A DNA stretch of 64,000 nucleotides from Rhizobium sp. BK418 (GTDB lineage Bacteria; Pseudomonadota; Alphaproteobacteria; Rhizobiales; Rhizobiaceae): assembly GCF_004341105.1 (NCBI RefSeq), contig NZ_SLZK01000001.1:1054001-1118000 (forward strand). The letters are read 5' to 3'. Position numbers and translations under genes: made by a program. Below, piece after piece: positions 33,507 to 42,324 of this stretch (the first letter of the stretch is position 1; every line of letters starts with the position of its first letter). The notes under the pieces were generated by a model. That model saw nothing but the letters and a program-made list of their open reading frames with translations. It ran no database searches and had not been told where the DNA came from.

Positions 33507-34246
33507 TCGATGACCGTCACACCCGTATCTCCGCGCACGGCATAGACCATGGCCTCGGCGAGATCAGTCTTGCCGATCAGGTCGGCGACTGTATCGCCAA
33601 AAGCCCGCGGCGTCATGTCCGGCCATGTGGCGGCCTGTTCGGCATATGTCCGGCCCGCGGCCGCGGCATAGGCGGTAATGCCAGTATCGCCCACACCGGT
33701 TCCGGCAAACATCTGCCGGGGAACGATGACCCGGAACCGCAGCCCCAGGCCGAGTTTCTGCGACAAGGCCTCGGCATATTTCGCGATGAACCACTGCGCC
33801 CGCTTGGCGCCCGCATAACCTCCCGATAGCAGCGACCCCTGCACGGCTGCGCCGCTGGAGACGAGGACGACAATTCCACCCGGCGTCATCGGCAATGTCA
33901 GGGCAGCCTGCACCCAGTGCAGCGCGGCCTTGACGTCCACATTCCAGTTGGTCGTGAACGCCTCCCAACCGATCCGGTCGATCCGTTCCATCGGCGGTTC
34001 GGCACCGGCATTCATGATGACGATATCGGGTCGCGTCTGATCCATGATCCGCCATGCGGCGTCGGCATCCGTTGCATCGGCCGATATGGCGGTGACAGCC
34101 GTTTGCTCGCCCGCTTCCTGCACGGCATCAGCGTTTCGGGCAACCACGGTGACGTCGGCCGCGCGCGCCACAAAGGCCTCGACCAGCCCCTTCCCCAGGC
34201 CGCGGCTGCCGCCGACAACAACGATACGCTTTCCTTCCAGATCCAT
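33503..34246 (-). CDS. Short-chain dehydrogenase/reductase
   Basis: A 247-aa SDR. The NAD(P)-binding motif 'GGSRGLGKG' is at 12-20. The usual catalytic Tyr-x3-Lys appears in 'GGYAGAKRAQWF', and the NAG region in 'IMNAGAEPP'. Upstream gene of the coupled SDR-ECF pair. The substrate is unknown. Confidence 0.88.
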   Translation of the reverse strand: MDLEGKRIVVVGGSRGLGKGLVEAFVARAADVTVVARNADAVQEAGEQTAVTAISADATDADAAWRIMDQTRPDIVIMNAGAEPPMERIDRIGWEAFTTNWNVDVKAALHWVQAALTLPMTPGGIVVLVSSGAAVQGSLLSGGYAGAKRAQWFIAKYAEALSQKLGLGLRFRVIVPRQMFAGTGVGDTGITAYAAAAGRTYAEQAATWPDMTPRAFGDTVADLIGKTDLAEAMVYAVRGDTGVTVIE

Positions 34247-34502
34247 CTCTCAGTCCTCATTCGCATCGGTTTCGACCGCTCGACGACGGCCGCAACTACG
34301 ACGTTCCAGCGAGGTGAAAAGAGTCACGGCATCTGCGATTTTCAGAGGCGAGTCTAAAAGTCTTCGGCGGGTGACATTTGACGATGGCGGCCATTGCTGC
34401 CGGATTGTGCAAAGATCGCGGCCGATCGGCCCGCGGAGGATGACATGACACAGTTCTCGGCTATTCTCCGCCGGGAAATATCCGCAACGTCAGGGAGGCG
34501 GC

Positions 34503-34853
34503 ATGGCGAAGCATCGTATCTATTCGATCAGCCTGGCAAGCGTTTACCCGCACTATATCGCCAAGGCCGAGAAGAAGGGGCGCAGCAAGGCGGAGGTCGA
34601 CGAGATCATTTGCTGGCTGACGGGCCACAGCCCTGAGAGCCTGGACGATCAGCTGACGCAGAAAACCAGCCTTGAGGATTTCTTTGCGCAGGCACCGGCG
34701 ATGAACCCTTCCCGGTCGCTGATAACGGGCGTCGTCTGCGGCGTGCGCGTCGAAGAGATCGAGGAGCCGACCATGCGGGAGATCCGCTATCTGGACAAGC
34801 TGATCGACGAACTCGCCAAGGGAAAGGCGATGGAGAAAATCCTGCGAGCGTAG
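34503..34853 (+). CDS. DUF2200 family protein
   Basis: A 116-aa protein of DUF2200 ('[39 protein letters not shown]' in order). GGGAGGCGGC precedes the ATG. The family is widespread in bacteria and uncharacterised; it looks like a compact helical protein with the conserved '[41 protein letters not shown]'. A decayed second copy lies 1.6 kb away at 36488-36600. Confidence 0.9.
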   Translation: MAKHRIYSISLASVYPHYIAKAEKKGRSKAEVDEIICWLTGHSPESLDDQLTQKTSLEDFFAQAPAMNPSRSLITGVVCGVRVEEIEEPTMREIRYLDKLIDELAKGKAMEKILRA

Positions 34854-34874
34854 CGGGGTGGGCAAAAGGCCGGA

Positions 34875-35840
34875 TCAAGCGGAGCCCGCAGAACGCGCGA
34901 CATCGCATGCGGACAAAAGCATCTGGAACAGCCAGCTCAGGCCGGCATCCATCATCGCGGCGCGCGGGGCAACGGCATTCAACCGGAAACGCGGCAGCGG
35001 CAAAGGCGCATCCACCGTCACCAGGCCGAAGCGCGAGGCGTAAAGTGCGGCGAAACGACGGGGGACAGCGACGAGCATGTCGCTCTCGCCGGCGATGGCG
35101 AGCGCGAACATGAAGTTCGGCACTGTCAGCGCAATCCGCCTGCTCAAGCCCATCTGTTCAAGCGCCGTGTCGACGAAGCCGTGCGGATCACCACCAAGCG
35201 AAACGACGAGGTGGTGCATCCCGATATAGCGATCAAGTGTCGCCTCCCGCGCGAAGGGGTGGCCGGCGCGCATGGCAATGACGAAATCTTCTTCGTAAAG
35301 CGTCAGGCTGTGAAAGCGCGCCGGAATGTCGTCGGCGGGCACCACGGCAATATCCATGGCGCGGGTTTCCAGATCGGCAAACGCACCGCGCCAGGCCCGC
35401 GCAGGCGCGCTTTCGCCCTGCTCCGGCAGCAGCTGGCGCATGCTGATCTCGACCTGCGGCGCCGACTTTTTCAGTCCGGCAAGCAGCGAAGACAGGAAAA
35501 CCGCGGAAACGCCATCCGGCGCCCCGAGCGTGAACCGGCGGCGCGACCTTGCCGGATCGAAGGGGTCGGCGGTCGCAATCACGCTTCGCACCCGGGCGAG
35601 GATATCGGCGACAGGCATAGCGAGCTCCATCGCACGCGCCGTCGCCACCACGCCTTTGGGCGTTCTCACGAAAAGCGGATCGTTGAGCATTCGCCGCAGG
35701 CGTCCGAGTCCGTGGCTGACGGCCGACGGCGAGATGTTCAGCCGGTCGGCAGCGCGGCCGACATGGCCCTCCTCAATGACGGCTTCGAAAAGCACGAGAA
35801 GATTGAGATCGGCACGAGAGAGATCAGTTTCGTTCAGCAT
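34875..35840 (-). CDS. LysR-family regulator, NodD-like effector domain
   Basis: A 321-aa LysR regulator ('LNLLVLFEAVIEEGHVGRAADRLNISPSAVSHGLGRLRRML' in order). The effector domain 'RRRFTLGAPDGVSAVFLSSLLAGL' and 'LYEEDFVIAMRAGHPFA' places it in the NodD/LinR-like group of LysR, though it is not NodD itself. It is divergent to a secreted NTF2-like protein gene, 99 bases apart, which is its likely target. Confidence 0.9.
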   Translation of the reverse strand: MLNETDLSRADLNLLVLFEAVIEEGHVGRAADRLNISPSAVSHGLGRLRRMLNDPLFVRTPKGVVATARAMELAMPVADILARVRSVIATADPFDPARSRRRFTLGAPDGVSAVFLSSLLAGLKKSAPQVEISMRQLLPEQGESAPARAWRGAFADLETRAMDIAVVPADDIPARFHSLTLYEEDFVIAMRAGHPFAREATLDRYIGMHHLVVSLGGDPHGFVDTALEQMGLSRRIALTVPNFMFALAIAGESDMLVAVPRRFAALYASRFGLVTVDAPLPLPRFRLNAVAPRAAMMDAGLSWLFQMLLSACDVARSAGSA

Positions 35841-35939
35841 ATCGCTGAAATCATATCATTGGCTTCATCATCGGAAAACTGGCATTTCCTGGACATTCAG
35901 GCTGCGAAGCCGCAACCCAGACACTTGAGAGGAAATGCC

Positions 35940-36464
35940 ATGTCACCTTCAAGACGATCCGTTCTTGTTGCCGGTACGGCCGGCCTCGTTTCCCTTGCAA
36001 AAACCGCGCAAAGCGGCGGGGCGGATGCGGCGGCAGCCGATCTCGTCCGGATATCGGAAAAGGCCAATGCCGCGCTGATGCGCGGCGATGTCGATACCTA
36101 TCGGGCGCTGGTGCCGCGCACGCAGGATTTCACGCTGATGTCGCCCTTCGGCGGCACCCCGTCCCGCGAGGCCGGCTTCACCGAAAAGACCTGGGATGGC
36201 ATGCGGCAGTTCTTCAAGAACGGCACGCTGACCCAGGAAGTCGTCGAGACCTATGCCAGCGCCGACATGGTCGTACTCGCCGTCATCGAGCGCGCCCGTG
36301 TGGAAGTCGGTGGCCTGCCCGCGCAGGACTGGGCGCTGCGTGTCACGCTCGTCTACCGGCGCGAGGGCGAAGAGTGGCGGCTCGCCCATCGCCACGCCGA
36401 TCCACTCGGCCATGCCATCACGCTGGAGCAATCGGCGGCGCTGGGGCGTGGCGCTGCATCCTGA
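35940..36464 (+). CDS. Secreted SnoaL/NTF2-like protein with Tat-type signal
   Basis: A 174-aa protein. The ATG at 35940 follows GAGAGGAAA. The N-terminus has twin arginines 'SRRSVLVAGTAG', suggesting Tat export, followed by a DUF4440/SnoaL-like domain ('LVRISEKANAALMRGDVDTYRALVPRTQDFTLMSPFGG' in order; 'RREGEEWRLAHRHADP' at the end). Such proteins are small beta-barrel cones of many functions. It is divergent to a LysR regulator, and probably its target. Confidence 0.85.
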   Translation: MSPSRRSVLVAGTAGLVSLAKTAQSGGADAAAADLVRISEKANAALMRGDVDTYRALVPRTQDFTLMSPFGGTPSREAGFTEKTWDGMRQFFKNGTLTQEVVETYASADMVVLAVIERARVEVGGLPAQDWALRVTLVYRREGEEWRLAHRHADPLGHAITLEQSAALGRGAAS

Positions 36465-36487
36465 TGGATGCTTTGCACCGGGAGCGG

Positions 36488-36600
36488 CCATGAGATCATC
36501 TGCTGGCTGACGGTGCATGGCCGGGAGGCTGGCAGCCTGCCCTGATACGTCGATTGCGTGATCTTCAAGGATCTCGCAAACGGCAAAGGCTGCTGCTGAC
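36488..36600 (+). pseudogene. Remnant of a DUF2200 gene
   Basis: Bases from 36488 (GAGATCATCTGCTGGCTGAC) match the intact DUF2200 gene at 34605-34625 nearly perfectly ('EIICWLT'). Near 36570 'DLANGKG' resembles 'ELAKGKA' of its end. The frame is broken by a TGA at 36542-36546 and the N-terminal third is missing. It sits just after the NTF2-like gene and before the kinase. Confidence 0.65.
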
Positions 36601-36606
36601 GGCCTC

Positions 36607-37137
36607 CTAGCCGACCGCTCCGCATCTCCAAAGGACATCGTCGACGACAGCGGCTAGCGGCCGTGTGGCGTCAATGCTCGTCGCGTTTGCGGGAATATCT
36701 TCCCTCGTCGCATGGAGGCGCAGCACCAGGGCCAGCTCGGCCGGTTTGCCGCCAAACTCGTCGTCAGCCCTGCCGGCAAGCCGCCCCTTCAGCGTCTCCA
36801 AATCGATCTCCAGAACGAAAACCGCATCGAACAGATCGATGAAGTGACGGAAATTCCGCGAACCGCCGCAGAAGAAGGTGATCGGATGGCTGCGGTCGGC
36901 ACAGGCCGACCTGACCCTGCCGACATTCCAGATATGATGCCTGTGCCTGAAATTGACATCCTGACCATTCTGCCGAAGCGCGGCCTCGTCCAGCCGCTCA
37001 CCCGTCAGCGGATCGCCCTGATAGGCCAGTTCGCGGTCGCCATGAATGACGTGATAGCCGCGCCGCTGCAATTCCGTGGCGACCGAGGTCTTGCCCGTGC
37101 CGGAAACCCCTTCGATCAAATAATTCCTGATGCCCAT
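36607..37137 (-). CDS. Small P-loop kinase-like ATPase
   Basis: A 176-aa P-loop protein with Walker A 'GVSGTGKTS' (residues 10-18) and the start 'GIRNYLIEGVSG'. The mid region 'DRSHPITFFCGGSRNFRHFIDLFDAVFVLEID' in order recalls shikimate/adenylate-kinase-like AAA18 proteins. It may phosphorylate a small metabolite, but no substrate motif is recognised. Start ATG at 37137 has GGGAGCGAC just upstream. Confidence 0.8.
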   Translation of the reverse strand: MGIRNYLIEGVSGTGKTSVATELQRRGYHVIHGDRELAYQGDPLTGERLDEAALRQNGQDVNFRHRHHIWNVGRVRSACADRSHPITFFCGGSRNFRHFIDLFDAVFVLEIDLETLKGRLAGRADDEFGGKPAELALVLRLHATREDIPANATSIDATRPLAAVVDDVLWRCGAVG

Positions 37138-37171
37138 GTCGCTCCCGTCGGATGCACCGCACAGTCTTCAG

Positions 37172-37576
37172 TCATCGAGCTGGTGATATCAACTCGATGG
37201 TCGGGAAGTAGGAGCGATACCGGCCGACATCGCGCGTCAGGACCGGCAGCGTCTGAACCGCGGCATGCGCGCCGATCAGAAAATCCGGCAGAACACCGGT
37301 ACGGGACCCTCCGGCGCGGCGATACTGCGTAAATGCTTTTCCTGCCAGAAATAGCGCAGCCCTCGGAAAGGGCGCCAGGATCAGCTCCGCTTCATCGATG
37401 AACCCGTCGAGTTCCTCAATGCGTTCATAGCGGACGGCGAGCTCCGCATAGATGATATCGTTGATGAGCAATGGTCCCGTGAGACTGGCCGCTTCGAGTT
37501 GGGCTATCGACCAGTCGGCCCAGACCGGGTCGTTCGTTACGAGGTCGAGCAAGACATTGGTATCGATGAGCGTCAC
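37172..37576 (-). CDS. vapC: VapC-type PIN-domain toxin
   Basis: A 134-aa PIN-domain ribonuclease. Acidic metal ligands are Asp5 in 'LIDTNVLLDL', Glu in 'INDIIYAELAV' and Asp in 'LPDFLIGAHAA', with a later 'LTRDVGRYRSYFP'. It follows its antitoxin with a 4-base overlap (ATGA). The VapC family cleaves RNA such as initiator tRNA or rRNA; the target here is unknown. Confidence 0.9.
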   Translation of the reverse strand: MTLIDTNVLLDLVTNDPVWADWSIAQLEAASLTGPLLINDIIYAELAVRYERIEELDGFIDEAELILAPFPRAALFLAGKAFTQYRRAGGSRTGVLPDFLIGAHAAVQTLPVLTRDVGRYRSYFPTIELISPAR

Positions 37577-37806
37577 GCATCACCACGGGTGAGCGCCATG
37601 ATCGCATCCGTGGTGAGGCCCTTTCCGGCATGTCCCCGAAGCTGCTCAAAGCGGCTGGCTGGCTTTTTCTCGTCAGCCCGCGTCAGCACCACGCTGCCAT
37701 CTGCAGCCCGATGAAAATCGACCTTGCTTCCAGGCGCGATGCCCAAGAACTCGCGAACCGCTTTCGGGATCGTCACCTGCCCCTTTGCCGTCACCGTTGT
37801 CGTCAT
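37573..37806 (-). CDS. vapB: VapB-type AbrB-fold antitoxin
   Basis: A 77-aa antitoxin with a SpoVT/AbrB domain ('TVTAKGQVTIPKAVREFLGIAPGSKVDFHRAADGSVVL' in order) and a C-terminal region that should bind VapC. It is upstream of the toxin, translationally coupled. A perfect inverted repeat GTAATACC/GGTATTAC lies 13-40 bases before its start. Confidence 0.92.
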   Translation of the reverse strand: MTTTVTAKGQVTIPKAVREFLGIAPGSKVDFHRAADGSVVLTRADEKKPASRFEQLRGHAGKGLTTDAIMALTRGDA

Positions 37807-37818
37807 GATCGCAATCCT

Positions 37819-37846
37819 GTAATACCGATCTGCAATCAGGTATTAC
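37819..37846. promoter_or_regulatory. vapBC operator
   Basis: Perfect 8-bp arms GTAATACC (37819-37826) and GGTATTAC (37839-37846) with a 12-base spacer, 13 bases before the vapB ATG. Typical of autorepression by a VapBC complex. Confidence 0.75.
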
Positions 37847-37906
37847 CTTTTGTCCGAGGTTTCAAGCTCGGGTCGTCGAAGGGCCATCTGCAGGAGTCGC
37901 CCGGCT

Positions 37907-39406
37907 CTACCCGCCAACAAATTCCCCACCCTCGAATACCTCCGCAAGCACCCGCGTCCCCATATCCGCCTCGGCCTCCGAGAGCCCGGAAAACCCGAGC
38001 AACAGCCGAGAGCGATCGGTGGAAACCACGTTCATCCGCGACAGCGGCATCACCACCACGCCCTTCCTCAGCGCTGCGGCGGAAACGGCGGTATCGTCGT
38101 TCCAGCCGCCCCGGCTGCGAACCGTCAGATTGATGCCCTGATCCGGCAGCACCACCTCCATATGGTCGCTGAGGCGTTCCATCAGATAGCCGGCCAGCAT
38201 GTTGCGCGAGGCCCGAAGCCTTTCCCTTAGCCGCCGCAGATGCGCCGGAAAATAGCCCTCTTCCAGAAAATCGGCGATGACGCGCTGCTGGAAGCTCGGC
38301 GGGCAGCGGTCGACGGCCGGGCGCACGGCGCGGAAGGCGGGCACGAGATCGGCGGGCACCACGAGATAACCGATGCGCAGGCTCGGCAACAGCGCCTTGC
38401 TGAACGTGCCGGTGTAGAGAACGCGGCTCGCCTTATCCAGCCCATGCAGCGAGGCGATCGGATGGCCATGGTAGCGGAATTCGCTGTCGTAGTCGTCCTC
38501 GATGATCCAGCAATTGTTTTCCTCGGCATAGGAAAGCAGCCCGAGCCGGCGCGGGAGCGACAGCACGGAACCAACAGGATACTGGTTGGAGGGCGTGACG
38601 TAGAAGGCAGCCGGCGGCGCGATCTTGCCATCGAGCAGCTTGGCAATATCGATCCCATCGCGATCGACCGGAAGGCCGATCACCTCGATACCGTTCAGGG
38701 CAAGGCACTGCCGGGCCGGCGGATAGCACGGGTCCTCGACGACGGCTCTGTCGCCCGGCGTCATCAGTACGCGAAAGGCAAGGTCGAGCGCCTGCTGCGT
38801 TCCCGCCGTGATGAAGATCTGGTCGGACGCGCAGCGCACCCCGCGCGAGACGGCGAGATGGGCGCTGATCGCGGCCCTGAGCCGCAAGTCGCCCTGGATA
38901 TCGCCATAACCTTCGAAGGCATAGTTCATGTGGCGGATGGCGATGCGGTTCAAAAGCCTGGCCGTCCGCTCGTCATGGGCGATGCGGCCGGTGACGAACG
39001 GCAGGGTCTTCTGCGGCTCGAGGCTAGGTCCGCGCGTGAGGATCGCAGTGGCGGCGGCCGACACGCCGCGGCGGACGGGCGGCACACCTTTCCCGTTGAT
39101 GTCACTGACGCGGGACACGCCTTCGGGGATCGCCGAGGCGATATAGGTGCCCGAGCCATGCCGGGCGACCGCAAAACCCTCGGACATCAGGATCTCATAG
39201 GCCTCTGCGATGACGCCGCGTGAAATGCCCCATTCCGTTGCGGCAAGCCGTGTCGAGAGCAGCCGCTGCCCGCTCGAAAGCCGCCCTTCCGCTACGGCAT
39301 TCCGTAGCGAGAGGTAAAGCTGTCGCGGCAACGGTGCCGATGATGCCGGATCGATCTCGGGCCGGAATGCTGCCGATGGCCCCTCGCGTCTTCTCATAGA
39401 AGTCAT
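37907..39406 (-). CDS. MocR-type (GntR-aminotransferase) regulator
   Basis: A 499-aa MocR protein. The start at 39406 follows GCGGGAG with good spacing; an in-frame ATG 18 bases earlier is possible. The GntR helix-turn-helix is 'LPRQLYLSLRNAVAEGRLSSGQRLLSTRLAATEWGISRGVIAEAYEIL' in order, followed by a class I aminotransferase domain with the PLP-lysine in 'YTGTFSKALLPSLRIGYL'. The closest known functional analogues bind PLP with an amino acid effector, such as DdlR in Brevibacillus, which controls a D-Ala-D-Ala ligase. The divergent operon encodes just such a ligase. Confidence 0.92.
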   Translation of the reverse strand: MTSMRRREGPSAAFRPEIDPASSAPLPRQLYLSLRNAVAEGRLSSGQRLLSTRLAATEWGISRGVIAEAYEILMSEGFAVARHGSGTYIASAIPEGVSRVSDINGKGVPPVRRGVSAAATAILTRGPSLEPQKTLPFVTGRIAHDERTARLLNRIAIRHMNYAFEGYGDIQGDLRLRAAISAHLAVSRGVRCASDQIFITAGTQQALDLAFRVLMTPGDRAVVEDPCYPPARQCLALNGIEVIGLPVDRDGIDIAKLLDGKIAPPAAFYVTPSNQYPVGSVLSLPRRLGLLSYAEENNCWIIEDDYDSEFRYHGHPIASLHGLDKASRVLYTGTFSKALLPSLRIGYLVVPADLVPAFRAVRPAVDRCPPSFQQRVIADFLEEGYFPAHLRRLRERLRASRNMLAGYLMERLSDHMEVVLPDQGINLTVRSRGGWNDDTAVSAAALRKGVVVMPLSRMNVVSTDRSRLLLGFSGLSEAEADMGTRVLAEVFEGGEFVGG

Positions 39407-39467
39407 CAGCTCTCCCGCAGCCATTCCAGCGATTCATTCGCGTGTTTCGTCTCACTGTACGCGATCC

Positions 39468-39538
39468 AAGTGGCCCACAGAATCACGGTCAAGTGGCTCT
39501 GTCAAATGGATCATAATCGAATCTAATGTGAGCCACTT
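39468..39538. promoter_or_regulatory. Likely MocR operator region
   Basis: AAGTGGC occurs at 39468-39474 and 39491-39497 (23-bp period), and its complement GCCACTT at 39532-39538. The latter two extend to AAGTGGCTC and GAGCCACTT. Two direct copies plus one inverted copy is the usual MocR site layout. Confidence 0.65.
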
Positions 39539-39577
39539 TCTAACAGGATTCGCATTGCATTGCCTGACGGAGGCGAC

Positions 39578-40198
39578 ATGGATCATCGAGCGCTCGACGT
39601 GCCCTATTTCAGCCAGTGGGAAACGCCCGAGATGACGCTGCCGGTGCTGGCGGAGGGGGCAGTCGCCCTGCACCGCGACGTCAACTGGAAGAATTCCGGC
39701 GCCGAGACGGTCGAGGAATATGCGCGCTGGGCGGTGAATATCTGCGGCATGGCCTGCCTGAAGATGATCCTGGCCGCCCGCGGCGAGGCACATCCGATCA
39801 TCTCGCTGGCGCGCGCCTGCACCAGCTATGGCGGCTATGTCGTCAACGAGGCCGATGCCTCGATCAAGGGGCTGATCTATGCGCCCTTCGTCACCTTCGT
39901 GCGCGAGCGCTTCGGCCTTGCCGCCGATGTGCGTACCGGGCTTTCGACAGAAGCCATACCCGGAATCCTCGCGACCCATCGCTTCTTCATGGCCTCGGTC
40001 AGCAGCGCGATCCGCTGGCCGGAGCGCGAGCCGCCCGGTAAGGGCGGCCATCTGGTGCTGGTAACTGCCGCCGATGAGGAGAGCGTACGCTTCCACAATC
40101 CCTCCGGCCATGAGCGCGCCACCCAGGCCGATGTCATCCTGCCGCTTGCCACGTTCGACCGCTTCTTCGCCAACCGAGGCATCGCGGTCAACTTCTGA
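39578..40198 (+). CDS. C39-like cysteine peptidase domain protein, cytoplasmic
   Basis: A 206-aa protein with a C39-like papain-fold. The ATG at 39578 follows GGAGGCGAC. Candidate catalytic residues are Cys56 ('NICGMACLKMIL'), His158 ('GGHLVLV') and Asn174 ('RFHNPSG') replacing the usual Asp. No signal peptide or export domain is seen. It is 16 bases before the ddl gene and surely in one operon with it. It could cleave or form a peptide bond in a D-amino acid or cell-wall substrate, but no substrate is known. Confidence 0.82.
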   Translation: MDHRALDVPYFSQWETPEMTLPVLAEGAVALHRDVNWKNSGAETVEEYARWAVNICGMACLKMILAARGEAHPIISLARACTSYGGYVVNEADASIKGLIYAPFVTFVRERFGLAADVRTGLSTEAIPGILATHRFFMASVSSAIRWPEREPPGKGGHLVLVTAADEESVRFHNPSGHERATQADVILPLATFDRFFANRGIAVNF

Positions 40199-40214
40199 AA
40201 ATAGGAGAACTCCA

Positions 40215-41282
40215 ATGAGCCCTTCCCAGACCAGGCTGCGCATCGCCGTGCTTTTCGGCGGCCGCTCCAGCGAGCACGACGTTTCCATCATGTCGGCCAC
40301 CAACGTCATGCGCGCCCTCGATCCGGAGCGGTACGATGCCCTGCCCGTCTTCGTCACGAAGGATGGACGCTGGCTGCAAAGCCGCTTTGCCGATGGCGAA
40401 CTCGACACCCCCTCCTCCGGCACCGAACTCTGCCTCGTGCCCGGCGGGCACGGTCGCTTGCTGGCGATCGCGCCGGATGGAAAGGCGACCGAAGGGGGCA
40501 AGGTCGATATCGTCTTTCCGGTCCTGCATGGCCTGCATGGCGAGGATGGCGCGGTTCAGGGGCTTTGCCAGGTGGCGCGCGTGCCGCTTGCCGGCTGCGG
40601 CATCCTCGGCTCGGCAACGGCTCTGGACAAGGATATCGCCAAGCAGCTCCTGAAGGCTGCCGGCCTGCCGGTGGCCCGCTCGGTCACGCTCGATCAGGAG
40701 ACACTCCCGGCGCTCGAAACGCTGGAAGCCGCGCTCGGCCTGCCGCTCTTCATCAAGCCCGCCCGCCAGGGCTCCTCCGTCGGCGTGCGAAAAGTCTCCG
40801 GCAGCCAGGAGTTCGCGCCTGCCCTCGCCGAGGGCTTCAGCCATGACCGCAAGCTGCTCGCGGAAGAATTCATCGCCGGCCGCGAGATCGAATGCAGCGT
40901 GCTGGAGGATGTCAGCGGCGGCCTTTTCGTCTCCCGCCCCGGCGAGATCGCGCCCGCCGAAAGCCACGGCTTCTACAGCTACACCGCCAAATATCTCGAT
41001 GAGAACGGCGCCGCCCTTAAGGTGCCCGCCGAGCTTCCCGCCGAAGTCGAAAGCAAGATCCGCGACATGGCCGCCCGCGCCTTCCGCGCGCTCGGCTGCG
41101 ACGGCATGGCCCGTGTCGATTTCTTCCTGACGGAAGACATGCGCTTCGTCGTCAACGAGGTGAACACCATTCCGGGCTTCACCGATATCAGCATGTATTC
41201 CAAGGCGATGGCCGCAAGCGGTGTGGCCTATGCCGAGGTCATCGACAGGCTGGTGGAGCATGGGCTGGCCAGAGGAGCGTGA
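40215..41282 (+). CDS. ddl: D-alanine-D-alanine ligase-type ATP-grasp enzyme
   Basis: A 355-aa Ddl family enzyme, close to DdlA. The ATG at 40215 follows ATAGGAGAA. Motifs in order: 'GGRSSEHDVSIMSA' (ATP and D-Ala site start), 'FPVLHGLHGEDGAVQGL', 'SATALDKDIAKQLL', 'KPARQGSSVGVRKV', 'REIECSVLED' and 'VNEVNTIPGFTDISMYSK'. The Tyr and Ser of the omega loop look intact. The enzyme ligates two D-Ala for peptidoglycan or a related D-amino dipeptide. The clade may be secondary because cells usually carry another ddl in the mur cluster. A hairpin at 41291-41319 follows. Confidence 0.93.
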   Translation: MSPSQTRLRIAVLFGGRSSEHDVSIMSATNVMRALDPERYDALPVFVTKDGRWLQSRFADGELDTPSSGTELCLVPGGHGRLLAIAPDGKATEGGKVDIVFPVLHGLHGEDGAVQGLCQVARVPLAGCGILGSATALDKDIAKQLLKAAGLPVARSVTLDQETLPALETLEAALGLPLFIKPARQGSSVGVRKVSGSQEFAPALAEGFSHDRKLLAEEFIAGREIECSVLEDVSGGLFVSRPGEIAPAESHGFYSYTAKYLDENGAALKVPAELPAEVESKIRDMAARAFRALGCDGMARVDFFLTEDMRFVVNEVNTIPGFTDISMYSKAMAASGVAYAEVIDRLVEHGLARGA

Positions 41283-41290
41283 AAACCGTC

Positions 41291-41319
41291 CTTCCCCCTT
41301 CTCCGCATCGAAGGGGAAG
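41291..41319 (+). terminator. Hairpin after ddl
   Basis: CTTCCCCCTTC and GAAGGGGAAG arms flank TCCGCATC, 9 bases after the stop. One bulged C is present and no T-run follows. Confidence 0.45.
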
Positions 41320-41328
41320 CAGACCCAT

Positions 41329-42042
41329 TCACCCCAAAGCCAGCATCTCCAGCGCCGCCCGCATCCCGCCATGGGCCGCGCCATTGCGCTGCAACATCAG
41401 CGCCCTCGCCGCCTCGCCCGCCTTGTCGGGATCGCCGCCATCGAAGGGTGGCGCGGGATCATATTCGATACCGAGCTGGATTGCCTGGGCGACATCGACG
41501 CCGGCAAGTTCGGCGATGATGGTAAAGGCGAAATCGATGCCGGCGGTTACCCCGCCGGAGGTGATGACATTGCCGTCGCGCACGGTGCGCGCCTTCTCAT
41601 ATGTCGCGCCGACAAGCGGCAGCAGATCGGTATAGGCCCAATGCGTCGTCGCCCGCCGCCCCCTGAGCAGGCCGGCCGCCCCGAGCAGGAGGGCCCCGGT
41701 GCACACGGATGTCGCATATTGCGCCTGTCGCCCCTGATGGCCGATGAAATCCACTGTCTCGGCATCGCCAAGCGCATCGACGACACCGGCGCCGCCAGGA
41801 ACGCAGATCAGGTCGAGCGCCGGGCAGGTCTCGAAACTCTGCCCCGGAAGGAAGCTCAAACCCCGATCGCTTGCCACCGGCTGCAGGCTTTTGGCGATGA
41901 CATGGATTTTGACATCCGGAAAGCGCGATGGAGCCGAAAGCGACGGCGGCGTTGAAAGTCGGCTCAGCACCTCGTACGGCCCGGTGAAATCGAGCTGGGT
42001 GATGCCTGGAAAGATCACGAAACCAAGGTTGAAATCAGCCAT
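41329..42042 (-). CDS. DJ-1/PfpI-family, isonitrile-hydratase-like protein
   Basis: A 237-aa GATase1-like protein. The ATG at 42042 has GGGGGAG upstream; an ATG 24 bases earlier is possible. The nucleophile elbow 'SVCTGALLLGAAGLL' has Cys; 'DLICVPGGAGV' and 'FPGITQLDFTGPYEVL' match Pseudomonas isonitrile hydratase InhA and its GlxA-like kin. A single PfpI domain is present, with no AraC domain. It probably hydrates isonitriles or acts as a chaperone/hydrolase; the activity is inferred. Confidence 0.86.
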   Translation of the reverse strand: MADFNLGFVIFPGITQLDFTGPYEVLSRLSTPPSLSAPSRFPDVKIHVIAKSLQPVASDRGLSFLPGQSFETCPALDLICVPGGAGVVDALGDAETVDFIGHQGRQAQYATSVCTGALLLGAAGLLRGRRATTHWAYTDLLPLVGATYEKARTVRDGNVITSGGVTAGIDFAFTIIAELAGVDVAQAIQLGIEYDPAPPFDGGDPDKAGEAARALMLQRNGAAHGGMRAALEMLALG

Positions 42043-42324
42043 GCCACTCCCCCAGAAATGATGCATGTGATTGCCTGGCGATCATCGCATTTGCGGCCGG
42101 TGGCTGCAATGGTGAGCTGCTGCGGGCGGCCCTGCGCGATCCAGTTCTCGAGCATAAGCTCGAGGGGTATCAGAGGAGGTCACCAGAAGTGTCGAGGATC
42201 TGGGAAGCGCGCGGTCTGCGCGCTACCGATCCGATTTACGTCAGCATTTACCGTTGCGTACTTCCGCCGGCGGTTTCAGCCGTGACACCTTTTCGGCCTT
42301 GGAGCTCTGGGCTGGAGGTGATGC

